A DNA stretch of 20,710 bases from NCBI GenBank assembly GCA_010027395.1, contig RGVD01000019.1:1-20710 (forward strand). Direction: 5' to 3'. Every line of letters begins with the position of its first letter. Position 1 is the stretch's first letter. Source of the stretch: Bacteroidota bacterium (lineage in GTDB: Bacteria > Bacteroidota > Bacteroidia > UKL13-3). Shown here in pieces: positions 7,482 to 14,996 of the stretch. The position numbers and the translations under genes are program-made. Below the pieces are notes generated by a model. It did no database searches, was not told where the DNA came from, and saw only the letters and a list, made by a program, of their open reading frames with translations.

Positions 7482-9014
7482 TTAGCTAAGTTTCAACTTA
7501 CGTTTTAAACCTTTAAGTTCTTTATCGTTTAGGTGTCTCCAATGACCTCTATCAAGTCCACTGCGGGTGATATCGGCATACGAAATTCTATCTAGCTTAT
7601 CTACCACATAACCCATGGCTTCAAACATTCTATGGATAATGCGATTTCTACCACTGTGTATCTCGATGCCCACAACCGTTTTATCATTAGGATTAGGAAT
7701 AGCTACACCATCTGGTTGGATATGTCCATCTTCTAAATCAACCCCATTGTTAACCAAGTTAAACAAATCTGTTTTTTTGAAGGCTTTGTTCAAAGTGGCT
7801 TTGTATACTTTTTTAACTTCGTATTTGGGGTGCATCAGCCTTTGGGCAAGTTCGCCATCATTGGTTAAAAGCAAAACACCCGTGGTGTTTCTATCTAAGC
7901 GACCCACAGGGTAAATACGCTCTTTCATTTGTCCTTCAAAAATATCCATAACAGTATTTCTACCCTCAGGATCGTCATTGGTGGTGATTGCGTCTTTTGG
8001 TTTATTTAAAAGAATATATACTTTTTGCTCAATGCTAAGTCTTTGTCCATTGTATCTAACATCATCATTTGGCTCTACTTTGTAACCCATTTCGGTTACT
8101 ACTTTGCCATTTACCGATACCAATCCTGCACCAATTAAATCATCCGCTTCGCGTCTAGAAGCCACACCCGCATTGCTTAAATAACGGTTCAACCTCAATT
8201 CTCCACCCAAGCTCAAATCTTCTTTTTCAGTTCTTTTGTTCTTGTCGTTTTTCACTTCTCTGTCTTTTCCCTTCGATTCACGTTTGTCGTCAAACTTACT
8301 TGTACGTGGTTTTGAATCTTTGGAATCAAATTTCGATGTTCTGGTAGCTTTGGTAAATGGTCTATCTGAATACGATTTTTTATCATCATCTGCAGCTCTG
8401 CTGAATTTACTTCTTGAAGCAGGCTTATCATCACTTTTGCTAAATTTACCAGTGGTTGATTTCCTGTATTTGTTCTCGCTTGATGAGTCTTTGTCATCAA
8501 ATCTCGAAGGCTTGTCATCGCGCTTAGCAAATCTCAATTTGCCTTCACTTAAAGATTTGCCATACTTCCTGCTTCCACCTTTGTCTTTGTCATCAAATTT
8601 ACGGAAGCTTGTTCCAGTGTTTTCAGATTTGGCGCCACGGCTATAGGAAGATTTTTTTTCTCTATCAGCTCCAAACCTTGGTTTGTCATCGCTTTTAGAA
8701 AATCTACCTCTTTCAGTTGCAGGCTTTTTGTACCTGTTTTCGCTTGACGATGACCTATCATCAAATTTTGAAGCTCGGGTCTTTGGTCTATCGCTATCAA
8801 ATGACTTTGTGCGACTTACTGGCTTTTTAAATTCTCTTTCTCCTCCAAAATCTCCACTATCAGACTTGTTAAATCGGCTGCTGCCGCTTGTTTTTTTTGC
8901 AGGTGTTCTTTTGCCAAAGCGGCTTGAAGGTGCTGAAGATTTGCTACTGTTTGCACGTGATTGCTTAGGTGCATCTGAGCTAAATTTTCCCTTTTTGTTA
9001 TTTTTTTGTTGCAT
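7482..9014 (-). CDS. RsuA/RluB-family pseudouridine synthase with long disordered N-terminus
   Basis: A 510-residue rRNA pseudouridine synthase. The first 270 or so residues are almost purely Lys, Ser, Arg, Asp, Gly and Thr, predicted disordered and RNA-binding-like. They contain two similar blocks of the form FDD-x-x-SSSEN-x-Y followed by FSKSDDKP, at about 84-112 and 172-197. An S4 domain starts at LRLNRYLSNAGVASRREADDLI (about 273), then the catalytic domain with GRLDRNTTGVLLLTNDG, whose Asp (about 374) is the universal pseudouridine-synthase nucleophile. RsuA/RluB proteins isomerise uridine in 16S or 23S rRNA; RluB-like 23S modification is most likely but unproven. I prefer ATG 9014 over ATG 9041, because a TACCTTTG promoter box lies at 9033-9026 between them. 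The C-terminal 240 residues are of normal family length; the extension makes the protein about twice the usual size. Confidence 0.88.
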   Translation of the reverse strand: MQQKNNKKGKFSSDAPKQSRANSSKSSAPSSRFGKRTPAKKTSGSSRFNKSDSGDFGGEREFKKPVSRTKSFDSDRPKTRASKFDDRSSSSENRYKKPATERGRFSKSDDKPRFGADREKKSSYSRGAKSENTGTSFRKFDDKDKGGSRKYGKSLSEGKLRFAKRDDKPSRFDDKDSSSENKYRKSTTGKFSKSDDKPASRSKFSRAADDDKKSYSDRPFTKATRTSKFDSKDSKPRTSKFDDKRESKGKDREVKNDKNKRTEKEDLSLGGELRLNRYLSNAGVASRREADDLIGAGLVSVNGKVVTEMGYKVEPNDDVRYNGQRLSIEQKVYILLNKPKDAITTNDDPEGRNTVMDIFEGQMKERIYPVGRLDRNTTGVLLLTNDGELAQRLMHPKYEVKKVYKATLNKAFKKTDLFNLVNNGVDLEDGHIQPDGVAIPNPNDKTVVGIEIHSGRNRIIHRMFEAMGYVVDKLDRISYADITRSGLDRGHWRHLNDKELKGLKRKLKLS

Positions 9015-9025
9015 AATACTTGTGG

Positions 9026-9033
9026 CAAAGGTA
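9026..9033 (-). promoter_or_regulatory. TACCTTTG -7 box of the pseudouridine synthase gene
   Basis: On the minus strand TACCTTTGCC matches TAnnTTTG well, with ATTG 18 bases upstream as a weak -33. Transcription would begin near 9020, giving a leader of about 6 bases before ATG 9014. This decides the start codon against ATG 9041. Confidence 0.5.
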
Positions 9034-9069
9034 CTTTGCATTTTTGTAAATCAATAATATAAGTTTAAG

Positions 9070-9768
9070 ATGTCGCATCTTCCCTTGCATATTCGCATCA
9101 TTCAAATTGTGGTAAAAAGCGTTATTGGCCTCATTTCATTGGGTCTTTTCTATTTTTTGCTTTGTTTGATATTGCCCTTAATGACCATAAACAACGACAG
9201 ACTCATCAGAACTACGGGTATTTTGATGTATGTGGGGGGTGATGGCATGCACACAGATATTATCGTTCCTACCAAAAATGAAATCTGCAATTGGACCGAT
9301 TATGCGAAAAATGAGGATTTTGGTGGGGAGCTCGACAAGGCACAGTTTGTAAGCTTTGGCTTTGCTGAGAAAGATTTTTACCTACAAAACCACAGTTGGC
9401 AGGTAATGAACTATGGCACCACCATTAAATCGGGTTTAGGCTTGGGTTCAGGCATTATGCATGTGGGCGTTGAGGGTGAATATCCTTTTAAAAGAAGATT
9501 CTGCAGGAAAATATACCTGAGCAAAGAGCAATACTCTAAATTGGTATCATTCATTAAATCTAGCTTCAAACAGAATGATGGCAACAAGCTTTTAGCCCTT
9601 TCCATTGTTTCTTTTAGAGGTGCTGAAAGAATTTATGATTCGTCCAAATCGTTTAACCTACTTCACACTTGCAATACCTGGACCAATGATTGCCTAAAAA
9701 CCATTAGCTTTAAAACAGGCAAGTGGACGGCCTTGGAACAAGGTATAAGAGATCAGTTTATTTATTAA
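9070..9768 (+). CDS. TIGR02117/DUF2459 family protein
   Basis: A 232-residue protein of the DUF2459 (TIGR02117) family, named after occurrences near urease genes but of unknown biochemical function. An N-terminal membrane anchor covers about residues 10-38. The rest is soluble and probably faces the periplasm. The family-like landmarks are YVGGDGMHTDIIVP (a conserved His-Thr-Asp), FGFAEKDFYL, and a C-terminal HTCNTWTNDCLK, giving His and Cys residues that suggest a papain-like/NlpC-type hydrolase fold; that last point is inference. No urease genes are present. It is divergent from the pseudouridine synthase gene with only 55 bases between the start codons. No clear promoter box was found; TAAGTTTA at 9060-9067 is a poor match. 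Confidence 0.8.
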   Translation: MSHLPLHIRIIQIVVKSVIGLISLGLFYFLLCLILPLMTINNDRLIRTTGILMYVGGDGMHTDIIVPTKNEICNWTDYAKNEDFGGELDKAQFVSFGFAEKDFYLQNHSWQVMNYGTTIKSGLGLGSGIMHVGVEGEYPFKRRFCRKIYLSKEQYSKLVSFIKSSFKQNDGNKLLALSIVSFRGAERIYDSSKSFNLLHTCNTWTNDCLKTISFKTGKWTALEQGIRDQFIY

Positions 9769-9798
9769 ATCTTGTTTATAGTTATCGCGTTTTTATTG

Positions 9799-9891
9799 CG
9801 TCATGGCGAGGCACGAAGCCATCTGATTTATTGAGAGATTGCTTCATCCCGATGCACCGGGATTCGTAAAGACGTTCAGTTTTGAATGACG
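9799..9891. repeat. Palindromic intergenic repeat, copy 2
   Basis: It starts CGTCATGGCGAGGC and ends ATGACG, so its termini are inverted. An internal hairpin ATCCCG / CGGGAT (9846-9851, 9858-9863) is present. GATTGCTTC and ACGAAGCCATCTGA are diagnostic-looking words shared in part with the copy at 3271-3333. It is probably a non-autonomous or relic dispersed repeat, not coding. Confidence 0.55.
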
Positions 9892-9904
9892 TCTATTGAT
9901 TTTG

Positions 9905-9939
9905 GAAATAAAAAAGGCTGCCCTTGCGAGACAGCCTTT
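9905..9939 (-). terminator. Intrinsic terminator of the lipoprotein gene
   Basis: On the minus strand AAAGGCTG (9939-9932) pairs with CAGCCTTT (9920-9913) around an 11-base loop and runs into TTTTTTATTT. It is correctly placed about 20 bases after the stop of the lipoprotein gene. Confidence 0.75.
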
Positions 9940-9959
9940 AGTTGATTTTAAAATATTTC

Positions 9960-10686
9960 TTATAACCTTGTAATGGTATAAGTTCTTCCACCAATGCTAA
10001 CAGTAACCGTTCCATCACATTCTCCATTACCATAGTCAATGGTTCTTGTCAATTTACCTTCTGGTTTCATTTCTATCACACCTGCTGTTATTCTGCGTTT
10101 ATCGCAGCTTAAGTCAACCGTTAATGGGGTAGTAATGGGTACTTTCACCTGCTATCCAAGTTCTGGTGCGGGTTGATTGCCACTCAATGGTAGAACCATT
10201 AGCCAATGCCACTGTAGCATTTACATTAATATTCCAATACATGTGGTTATTCGCATCACGGCCCATGTTTTGAATGGTCTTGCTGCTGCTGTTATCAACT
10301 GAATTACCATTTTGAACGAAGTTTTCAAATGCAATTGTTTTGGTTGTTCCTTGGTCACGGAATTTACCTGTCCAAGTCACCAATATTTTGCCGCTTCTCA
10401 TTTTTCCATCATCACATAAAGTGCCGGTTCCATAGTCAACCGTCATTTTTCGTGCTGAGTTTATAGTATCAATGGTAATAACAGGGCCTGCTTTTTTCAA
10501 GCCATTGCTATTGGCTGCATTGTCAACTTGTGTAGCCACTTGATCAAAATCGTTTTCTAACGCATTTTGATTTTGGCTCGTTTGTGTATCGGTGTCGGTT
10601 TCTTCAGATGATTTCTTTTTACATCCTGTAACGCTAAGTGATAGGGCTAATGCCGCTATAAGACTTAATTGAAGTAACTTTTTCAT
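9960..10686 (-). pseudogene. Frameshifted lipoprotein gene
   Basis: The 5' part (10686-10114) encodes 190 residues with a lipoprotein signal peptide: MKK, a hydrophobic core at 4-20 and lipobox VTGC with Cys22. An Asp/Thr/Gln-rich linker and a beta-rich domain follow. The reading frame then runs out with HYYPING, while a +1-shifted frame starting from about 10148 continues for 62 residues to 9960 with DYGNGECDGTVTVSIGGRTY. That tail repeats the DYGTGTLCDDGK style of the first domain (about residues 89-100), so both halves belong to one protein. One extra base or a 2-base (mod 3) loss near 10125-10150 explains the break. The protein would be an outer-membrane-anchored or periplasmic lipoprotein of unknown function. 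It has a promoter and terminator, so loss is recent, or the break is an assembly error. Confidence 0.7.
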
Positions 10687-10747
10687 GTTTATTTTGGTTT
10701 AGTGATGTTAGGATATGGGTTGAATAAAAAGGTTTAATCAAACAGAA

Positions 10748-10776
10748 CAAATATATAAAATTATCTGATTATCAAT
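10748..10776 (-). promoter_or_regulatory. Promoter of the lipoprotein gene
   Basis: On the minus strand ATTG (10776-10773), 17 bases, then TATATTTG (10755-10748) fit the Bacteroidota promoter pattern. The predicted leader is about 55 bases. The -33 part overlaps the stop codon of the upstream glycosyltransferase gene. Confidence 0.5.
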
Positions 10777-12727
10777 TACCTAAACTTCTTAAAGATTTTA
10801 GCAATATGATAAAATCCTTTTCAATGGAGTAATCTTTTGCATAAAGAAAATTTAGTTTTTGTATGCTAATTTCGTTCAATATCCTATTGTTTTTATCCAA
10901 AGGACTTAGCACACCCTCTTTTATGCGTGGCAGTAATTTCACATTTTTGCTTTTGGCATAACCCACCCAAGTCTTGCGTCCCAAAAGCACTTGAAACCAA
11001 TTGCTAAAGAAATGAAAAGGTTTCTTTTGAAACAGGACCAAGATAGGCGAAAGTCCTAAAGCCAAGATGCTAAAGGCTATGTCAAATACACGTTTTTTCT
11101 GTTGCTCAAAAGGCTTGTTTAGTAGCAAGTTTATTTCGATGGTATAAAAATCGCCAGGAGCGTTTTTGCTATTGCTACCAATGATAAACAAACTTTCTTC
11201 AGGCACTATCTTAAACATGATATCAGGGCGGCCAATCTTTCCCATCCACTCAATAATATGTGTGATGGATAAATCTTTGCTACAAAATATAATTTCCTCT
11301 ATTCGGTAGATTTCTATCAAATCAGATAATTGTTCTATGTTACCTAAAAAGTGATGATCATCCGCTGAGCTGTCGTCAATTCCTACAAAACCAATGTATT
11401 CGCTTTGGCTTTTGCTTTTAACCAATAAATCTTGCACACGACTTACCTCATCTATATTTCCAACTATGATGGTTTTTAATTCGCCACCAAGACTCAAACT
11501 CAATTTCTTGTTGCTTAAAAAATAAATAAGCAATCGGTCTAAATAGCTTACCAATACAGCCACCGAAGCCCCAAGCACTATCAAGGCTCTAGAAAAACGA
11601 TAAGCATCATCCACAAAGGCATAAAATACAGCGATGGCAATGGTGCCTGCCGAGACGCCTTTCAATACACTTAAAAAAGTTTTTCGTTTATGATAAGCCC
11701 CTGCCACAAAAAGCCCAAACATCCAAAGAAGTGTATACACAATTCCGTTTAACCATACTGCTTCTTTAGGATAGGCTGTTTGACTTTCAAATCTATATTC
11801 TCCCCAATAATTTTTAAGTAATATGAAGGCGGATAGAATAAAAACAAAGTCCATGGAAGGCAGCAAGGTCTTTTTAACAAAACCCAATAGCACAGCTGCG
11901 AATGCCCTTACATAAATGGCAAAATTGATAAGCAAACTAAAGGTTCGCGCATGTTTTTGACTATAATGCTTCTTAGCAAAAATAATCATGGCACGATAGA
12001 AGGTGAACACATAATTGACGCTTGTTCTCTTGGTGCTCTCGCCCTTGTAATGAATGATGGTGGTATGAGGAAAATAATAGTTTTTGTAACCCGCTTTGGT
12101 AATGCGGTAACTCAAATCAATATCCTCGCCATACATAAAATAGTCTTCATCTAAAAGGCCTATCTTATCAAGTAAACTCTTGCGCAGCAGCATAAACGCA
12201 CCCGCTAATACTTCTACAGAATGAACCTCATTTCGGTCTAAAAAACCTAGGTGGTATTTGCCAAATTTTCTTGATTTAGGAAAAAGTGTAGCTAGGCCAA
12301 ATATCTTATAAAACGCTACATCAGGAGTAGGTAATCCCCTTTTTGATTCAGGTAAAAACTTTCCTGCTCCATCTATCATTTTTACACCTAGACCGCCTGC
12401 ATCGGGTGTGCTATCCATAAAATCGCAGACCTTTTTAAAGCAATCTTCCTCTACCACCGTATCGGGATTTAGGAGCAAAACATAATCGCCTTTGGCTTGA
12501 CGAATGGCTTGGTTATTGGCTTTACTAAAGCCTATATTCTCTTTGTTATCAATAAGGATGACTTCAGGAAACTTGAGGCGAACCATATCGCAACTGCCAT
12601 CTACCGAGTTGTTATCTACTACAAAAACTTCAGCATCCAAACCTTGGCAGGCCTTACGAACACTATGAAGCGCTTGCTCCAAAAAGTATTTTACATTATA
12701 GTTTACTATGACAACTGAAAGTTTCAT
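10772..12727 (-). CDS. GT2 glycosyltransferase fused to a phosphoglycosyltransferase-like module
   Basis: A 651-residue membrane protein. Residues 1-250 are a family 2 glycosyltransferase: MKLSVVIVNYN, VVDNNSVDGS (Asp38), LNPDT (86-90) and DEDYFMYGEDIDLSYR (193-208), as in rhamnosyl/N-acetylglucosaminyl-type enzymes. Hydrophobic helices follow at about 264-287, 293-305, 326-345, 354-372 and 380-400. Residues about 416-530 look like the nucleotide-binding (CoA_binding_3) domain of WbaP/WcaJ-type polyprenyl glycosylphosphotransferases (IIVGNIDEV). After KRVFDIAFSILALGLSPILVLF (545-566) the usual catalytic segment appears missing and only VGY, LLPRIKEG-like C-terminal remnants remain. I chose ATG 12727, where the GT2 fold begins, over 12835. 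It probably acts in surface polysaccharide or glycolipid synthesis. No other polysaccharide genes adjoin it. Confidence 0.85.
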   Translation of the reverse strand: MKLSVVIVNYNVKYFLEQALHSVRKACQGLDAEVFVVDNNSVDGSCDMVRLKFPEVILIDNKENIGFSKANNQAIRQAKGDYVLLLNPDTVVEEDCFKKVCDFMDSTPDAGGLGVKMIDGAGKFLPESKRGLPTPDVAFYKIFGLATLFPKSRKFGKYHLGFLDRNEVHSVEVLAGAFMLLRKSLLDKIGLLDEDYFMYGEDIDLSYRITKAGYKNYYFPHTTIIHYKGESTKRTSVNYVFTFYRAMIIFAKKHYSQKHARTFSLLINFAIYVRAFAAVLLGFVKKTLLPSMDFVFILSAFILLKNYWGEYRFESQTAYPKEAVWLNGIVYTLLWMFGLFVAGAYHKRKTFLSVLKGVSAGTIAIAVFYAFVDDAYRFSRALIVLGASVAVLVSYLDRLLIYFLSNKKLSLSLGGELKTIIVGNIDEVSRVQDLLVKSKSQSEYIGFVGIDDSSADDHHFLGNIEQLSDLIEIYRIEEIIFCSKDLSITHIIEWMGKIGRPDIMFKIVPEESLFIIGSNSKNAPGDFYTIEINLLLNKPFEQQKKRVFDIAFSILALGLSPILVLFQKKPFHFFSNWFQVLLGRKTWVGYAKSKNVKLLPRIKEGVLSPLDKNNRILNEISIQKLNFLYAKDYSIEKDFIILLKSLRSLGN

Positions 12728-12737
12728 CCTCAAAGCG

Positions 12738-12745
12738 CGAATATA
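12738..12745 (-). promoter_or_regulatory. TATATTCG box upstream of the GT2 fusion gene
   Basis: On the minus strand TATATTCG ends 10 bases before ATG 12727, so the leader would be only about five bases. This supports the chosen start over 12835, which is upstream of the box. Confidence 0.35.
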
Positions 12746-12929
12746 TAAATTTAGGCTGTTATTGCATGATGGCTTAGTTTTAGAGGATTGCAATTGTATT
12801 GTAACCAAATCAAGGATAGGTGATTTACAGAGCAAGCACTTTTAGCTTTATTCAGCAGCCTAATAATTAGTTTCAAGGTTTTTTGGTAAAAAATTCTTTC
12901 TTCGCATTTTAAATTAAAGTTAAATTTTC

Positions 12930-14822
12930 ATGCACGAGGAGATTATAAAGGAATATAGCAAGTTTAAATCGCTACATTATTTTTTACGCCACACGGCCAC
13001 AGAGATTAACAAACCTAGCGATGTTTACATGATGGTAAAGAAAAATGACCGTTATGAAGAGATTACTTATAGCTCAGTTTTTGAGCAAGTCAATTCTATT
13101 TCAGCCCTGCTGTATAGCAAAGGTTTTAGAAGAGGAGACAAAGCAGCTTTATTGATTGAAAACTGCCCGGAGTACATTTGCTTCGACCAGGCTTTAATGC
13201 AGTTAGGTGTAGTGAATGTTTCCATTTACCCAACATTAGGCGAACCAGACATTGAATACATTATAAACGATTCGGGAGCCAAGTGTATTTTAGTAGGAAC
13301 TCCATTCTTACTCCGAAAAATCAATAAGATAAAAGCCAATTGTCCAAATTTAGAATTGGTTATAGCAGCTTATGATGCCAAAACCAGCGATACTTTTACG
13401 TACCACAACATGATTGATGAAGGTAAAAAGTTATATGCTGAAAATAAAAACTTGATAGAAGCGGAACTTGAAAAAGTAGGTTATGAGGATTTAGCTTGTT
13501 TGCTTTATACATCTGGAACCACAGGAAAGCCCAAAGGAGTAATGCTTTCGCATGGTAATTTTATGGCCAACTTGGTCATGGCTGTAAACCTTTTGCCGAT
13601 TGTAAGTAAGGACTTTATTTTCCTTTCATTTCTACCTTTGTGTCATGTGTATGAGAGAACGTGCACCTATTACTTGAGTACTTATGTAGGTTTTAAAATA
13701 GCCTTCGCTCAAAGTCTTGAAGCTTTAACTTCCAACATACAAGAGGTGAAACCTACTGCTATTCTTACGGTTCCTCGTTTGCTTGAAAGAATAGAAGAGC
13801 GAGTTCGTAAGAGCGCTACTGCATCTGGTGGTTACAAATTGAAAATTTTCAATTGGGCCTTAAATGTGGGTGAACAAAGAAGAATTAAAAAAGAGGAGGG
13901 TAAATCACTTGGCTTATGGTTGCAACTGCAATTCAAATTGGCTGAGAAATTGGTTTATACTCAAATTAAAGAAAGACTAGGTGGAAGAATGACCGTTATG
14001 GTAAGTGGAGGTGGTGCTTTGCCGCAGCATGTAGGTGAATTTTTTGCCAACCTAGATATATTAGTAATTGAAGGATATGGCTTAACGGAAACTTCTCCAT
14101 TCCTAAGTTCTAACGAGGTACACAGACAAGTGTGGGGCAGCGTAGGGCGAATTAGCAAAGGAAACGAAGTTGCTATTCAAAACCCTGAAACCAAAGAGAT
14201 ATACACCATTCAATCATATTACGATTACAAGCCAGATTTTGAATCACCGGAAGGAGAAATTTTGGTAAGAGGTTTAAATGTATTTAAAGGATATTGGAAC
14301 CTTCCAGATGAAACAGCATTGGCTTTTGATGCAGATGGATGGTTTCATACAGGTGACGTAGGAAAATTCTATAAAGGTTATTTGAAAATAACAGACAGAA
14401 TCAAGAATATTTTGGTGAATTCATTTGGAAAAAACATCTATCCTACTCCTATTGAAAACACCTATTTAAAATCAAATAAAATAGAGCAAATATTCTTAAT
14501 TGGCGATAAACAAGAATATGTTACCGCTATTGTTGTTCCTTCGCGCGAAGAGTTAAAAGAGACCTTTAACATGGATGATGCTTACTTCTCGCACCCTGAA
14601 GAATTTATTACAGAAGAGCATGTTCACAACTGGATTTCAGAAGATATGAATCATCTAGCCAATCAATTAGGCAAGTTTGAAAGGGTTAAAGCATTTATCA
14701 TCAAACGCAGACCATTTACGCTTGAAGCTGGTGAAATGACTCCAACACAAAAAACGAAGAGAAAAGTAATTGAGCAAAAATATGGGGATGAGATAAAATC
14801 GATGTATCAAAATATTTCATAA
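12930..14822 (+). CDS. Long-chain acyl-CoA synthetase (AMP-binding)
   Basis: A 630-residue adenylate-forming enzyme predicted to activate long-chain fatty acids: fatty acid + ATP + CoA to acyl-CoA + AMP + PPi, at the cytosolic face of the membrane. Visible motifs in order are the P-loop YTSGTTGKPKG (193-203), SFLPLCHVYER (233-243), the adenine/acyl-pocket motif EGYGLTETSP (381-390), WFHTGD (471-476, ribose-binding Asp) and DRIKNILVNSFGKNIYP (489-505), and a C-terminal Lys in TPTQKTKRK. The length and the inserted block between 290 and 350 match the eukaryote-like FadD15/ACSL group. It is divergent from the GT2 fusion gene, with about 200 bases between the start codons, and ends near a shared bidirectional terminator. 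I saw no beta-oxidation neighbours, so feeding phospholipid synthesis or degradation cannot be told apart. Confidence 0.9.
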   Translation: MHEEIIKEYSKFKSLHYFLRHTATEINKPSDVYMMVKKNDRYEEITYSSVFEQVNSISALLYSKGFRRGDKAALLIENCPEYICFDQALMQLGVVNVSIYPTLGEPDIEYIINDSGAKCILVGTPFLLRKINKIKANCPNLELVIAAYDAKTSDTFTYHNMIDEGKKLYAENKNLIEAELEKVGYEDLACLLYTSGTTGKPKGVMLSHGNFMANLVMAVNLLPIVSKDFIFLSFLPLCHVYERTCTYYLSTYVGFKIAFAQSLEALTSNIQEVKPTAILTVPRLLERIEERVRKSATASGGYKLKIFNWALNVGEQRRIKKEEGKSLGLWLQLQFKLAEKLVYTQIKERLGGRMTVMVSGGGALPQHVGEFFANLDILVIEGYGLTETSPFLSSNEVHRQVWGSVGRISKGNEVAIQNPETKEIYTIQSYYDYKPDFESPEGEILVRGLNVFKGYWNLPDETALAFDADGWFHTGDVGKFYKGYLKITDRIKNILVNSFGKNIYPTPIENTYLKSNKIEQIFLIGDKQEYVTAIVVPSREELKETFNMDDAYFSHPEEFITEEHVHNWISEDMNHLANQLGKFERVKAFIIKRRPFTLEAGEMTPTQKTKRKVIEQKYGDEIKSMYQNIS

Positions 14823-14951
14823 TTATTACCTTCTGAGTTATTCATTAAATTAATCAATTTACTTGCTTAATTCCTGAAGTATTTTCCACAAATCTTCTAA
14901 TGATTATTGAATAGAGAAAAATCAGCAAATCTTGCTATAAAATCATACAAA

Positions 14952-14980
14952 AAAGGCTGCCCTAAGGCAGCCTTTGTATT
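14952..14980. terminator. Bidirectional intrinsic terminator
   Basis: AAAGGCTGCC (14952-14961) and GGCAGCCTTT (14966-14975) form a perfect 10-bp stem with loop CTAA. On the minus strand it runs into seven T residues, giving a strong terminator for the deoxyhypusine-synthase-like gene; on the plus strand TTTGTATTTT follows for the acyl-CoA synthetase gene. The left arm AAAAAAGGCTGCCCT is shared with the terminator at 9905-9939. Confidence 0.8.
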
Positions 14981-14996
14981 TTATAAATAAGTAATA

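Noticed and set aside
7615..9057. Plus-strand open frames opposite the pseudouridine synthase (for example 8236-8646 and 8683-9057)
   Set aside because: They are antisense to the low-complexity Lys/Ser/Asp extension and give Leu/Ser-rich nonsense.
12728..12835. 36-residue N-terminal extension of the GT2 fusion
   Set aside because: The extension precedes the canonical GT2 start MKLSVVIVNYN and lies upstream of the TATATTCG box.
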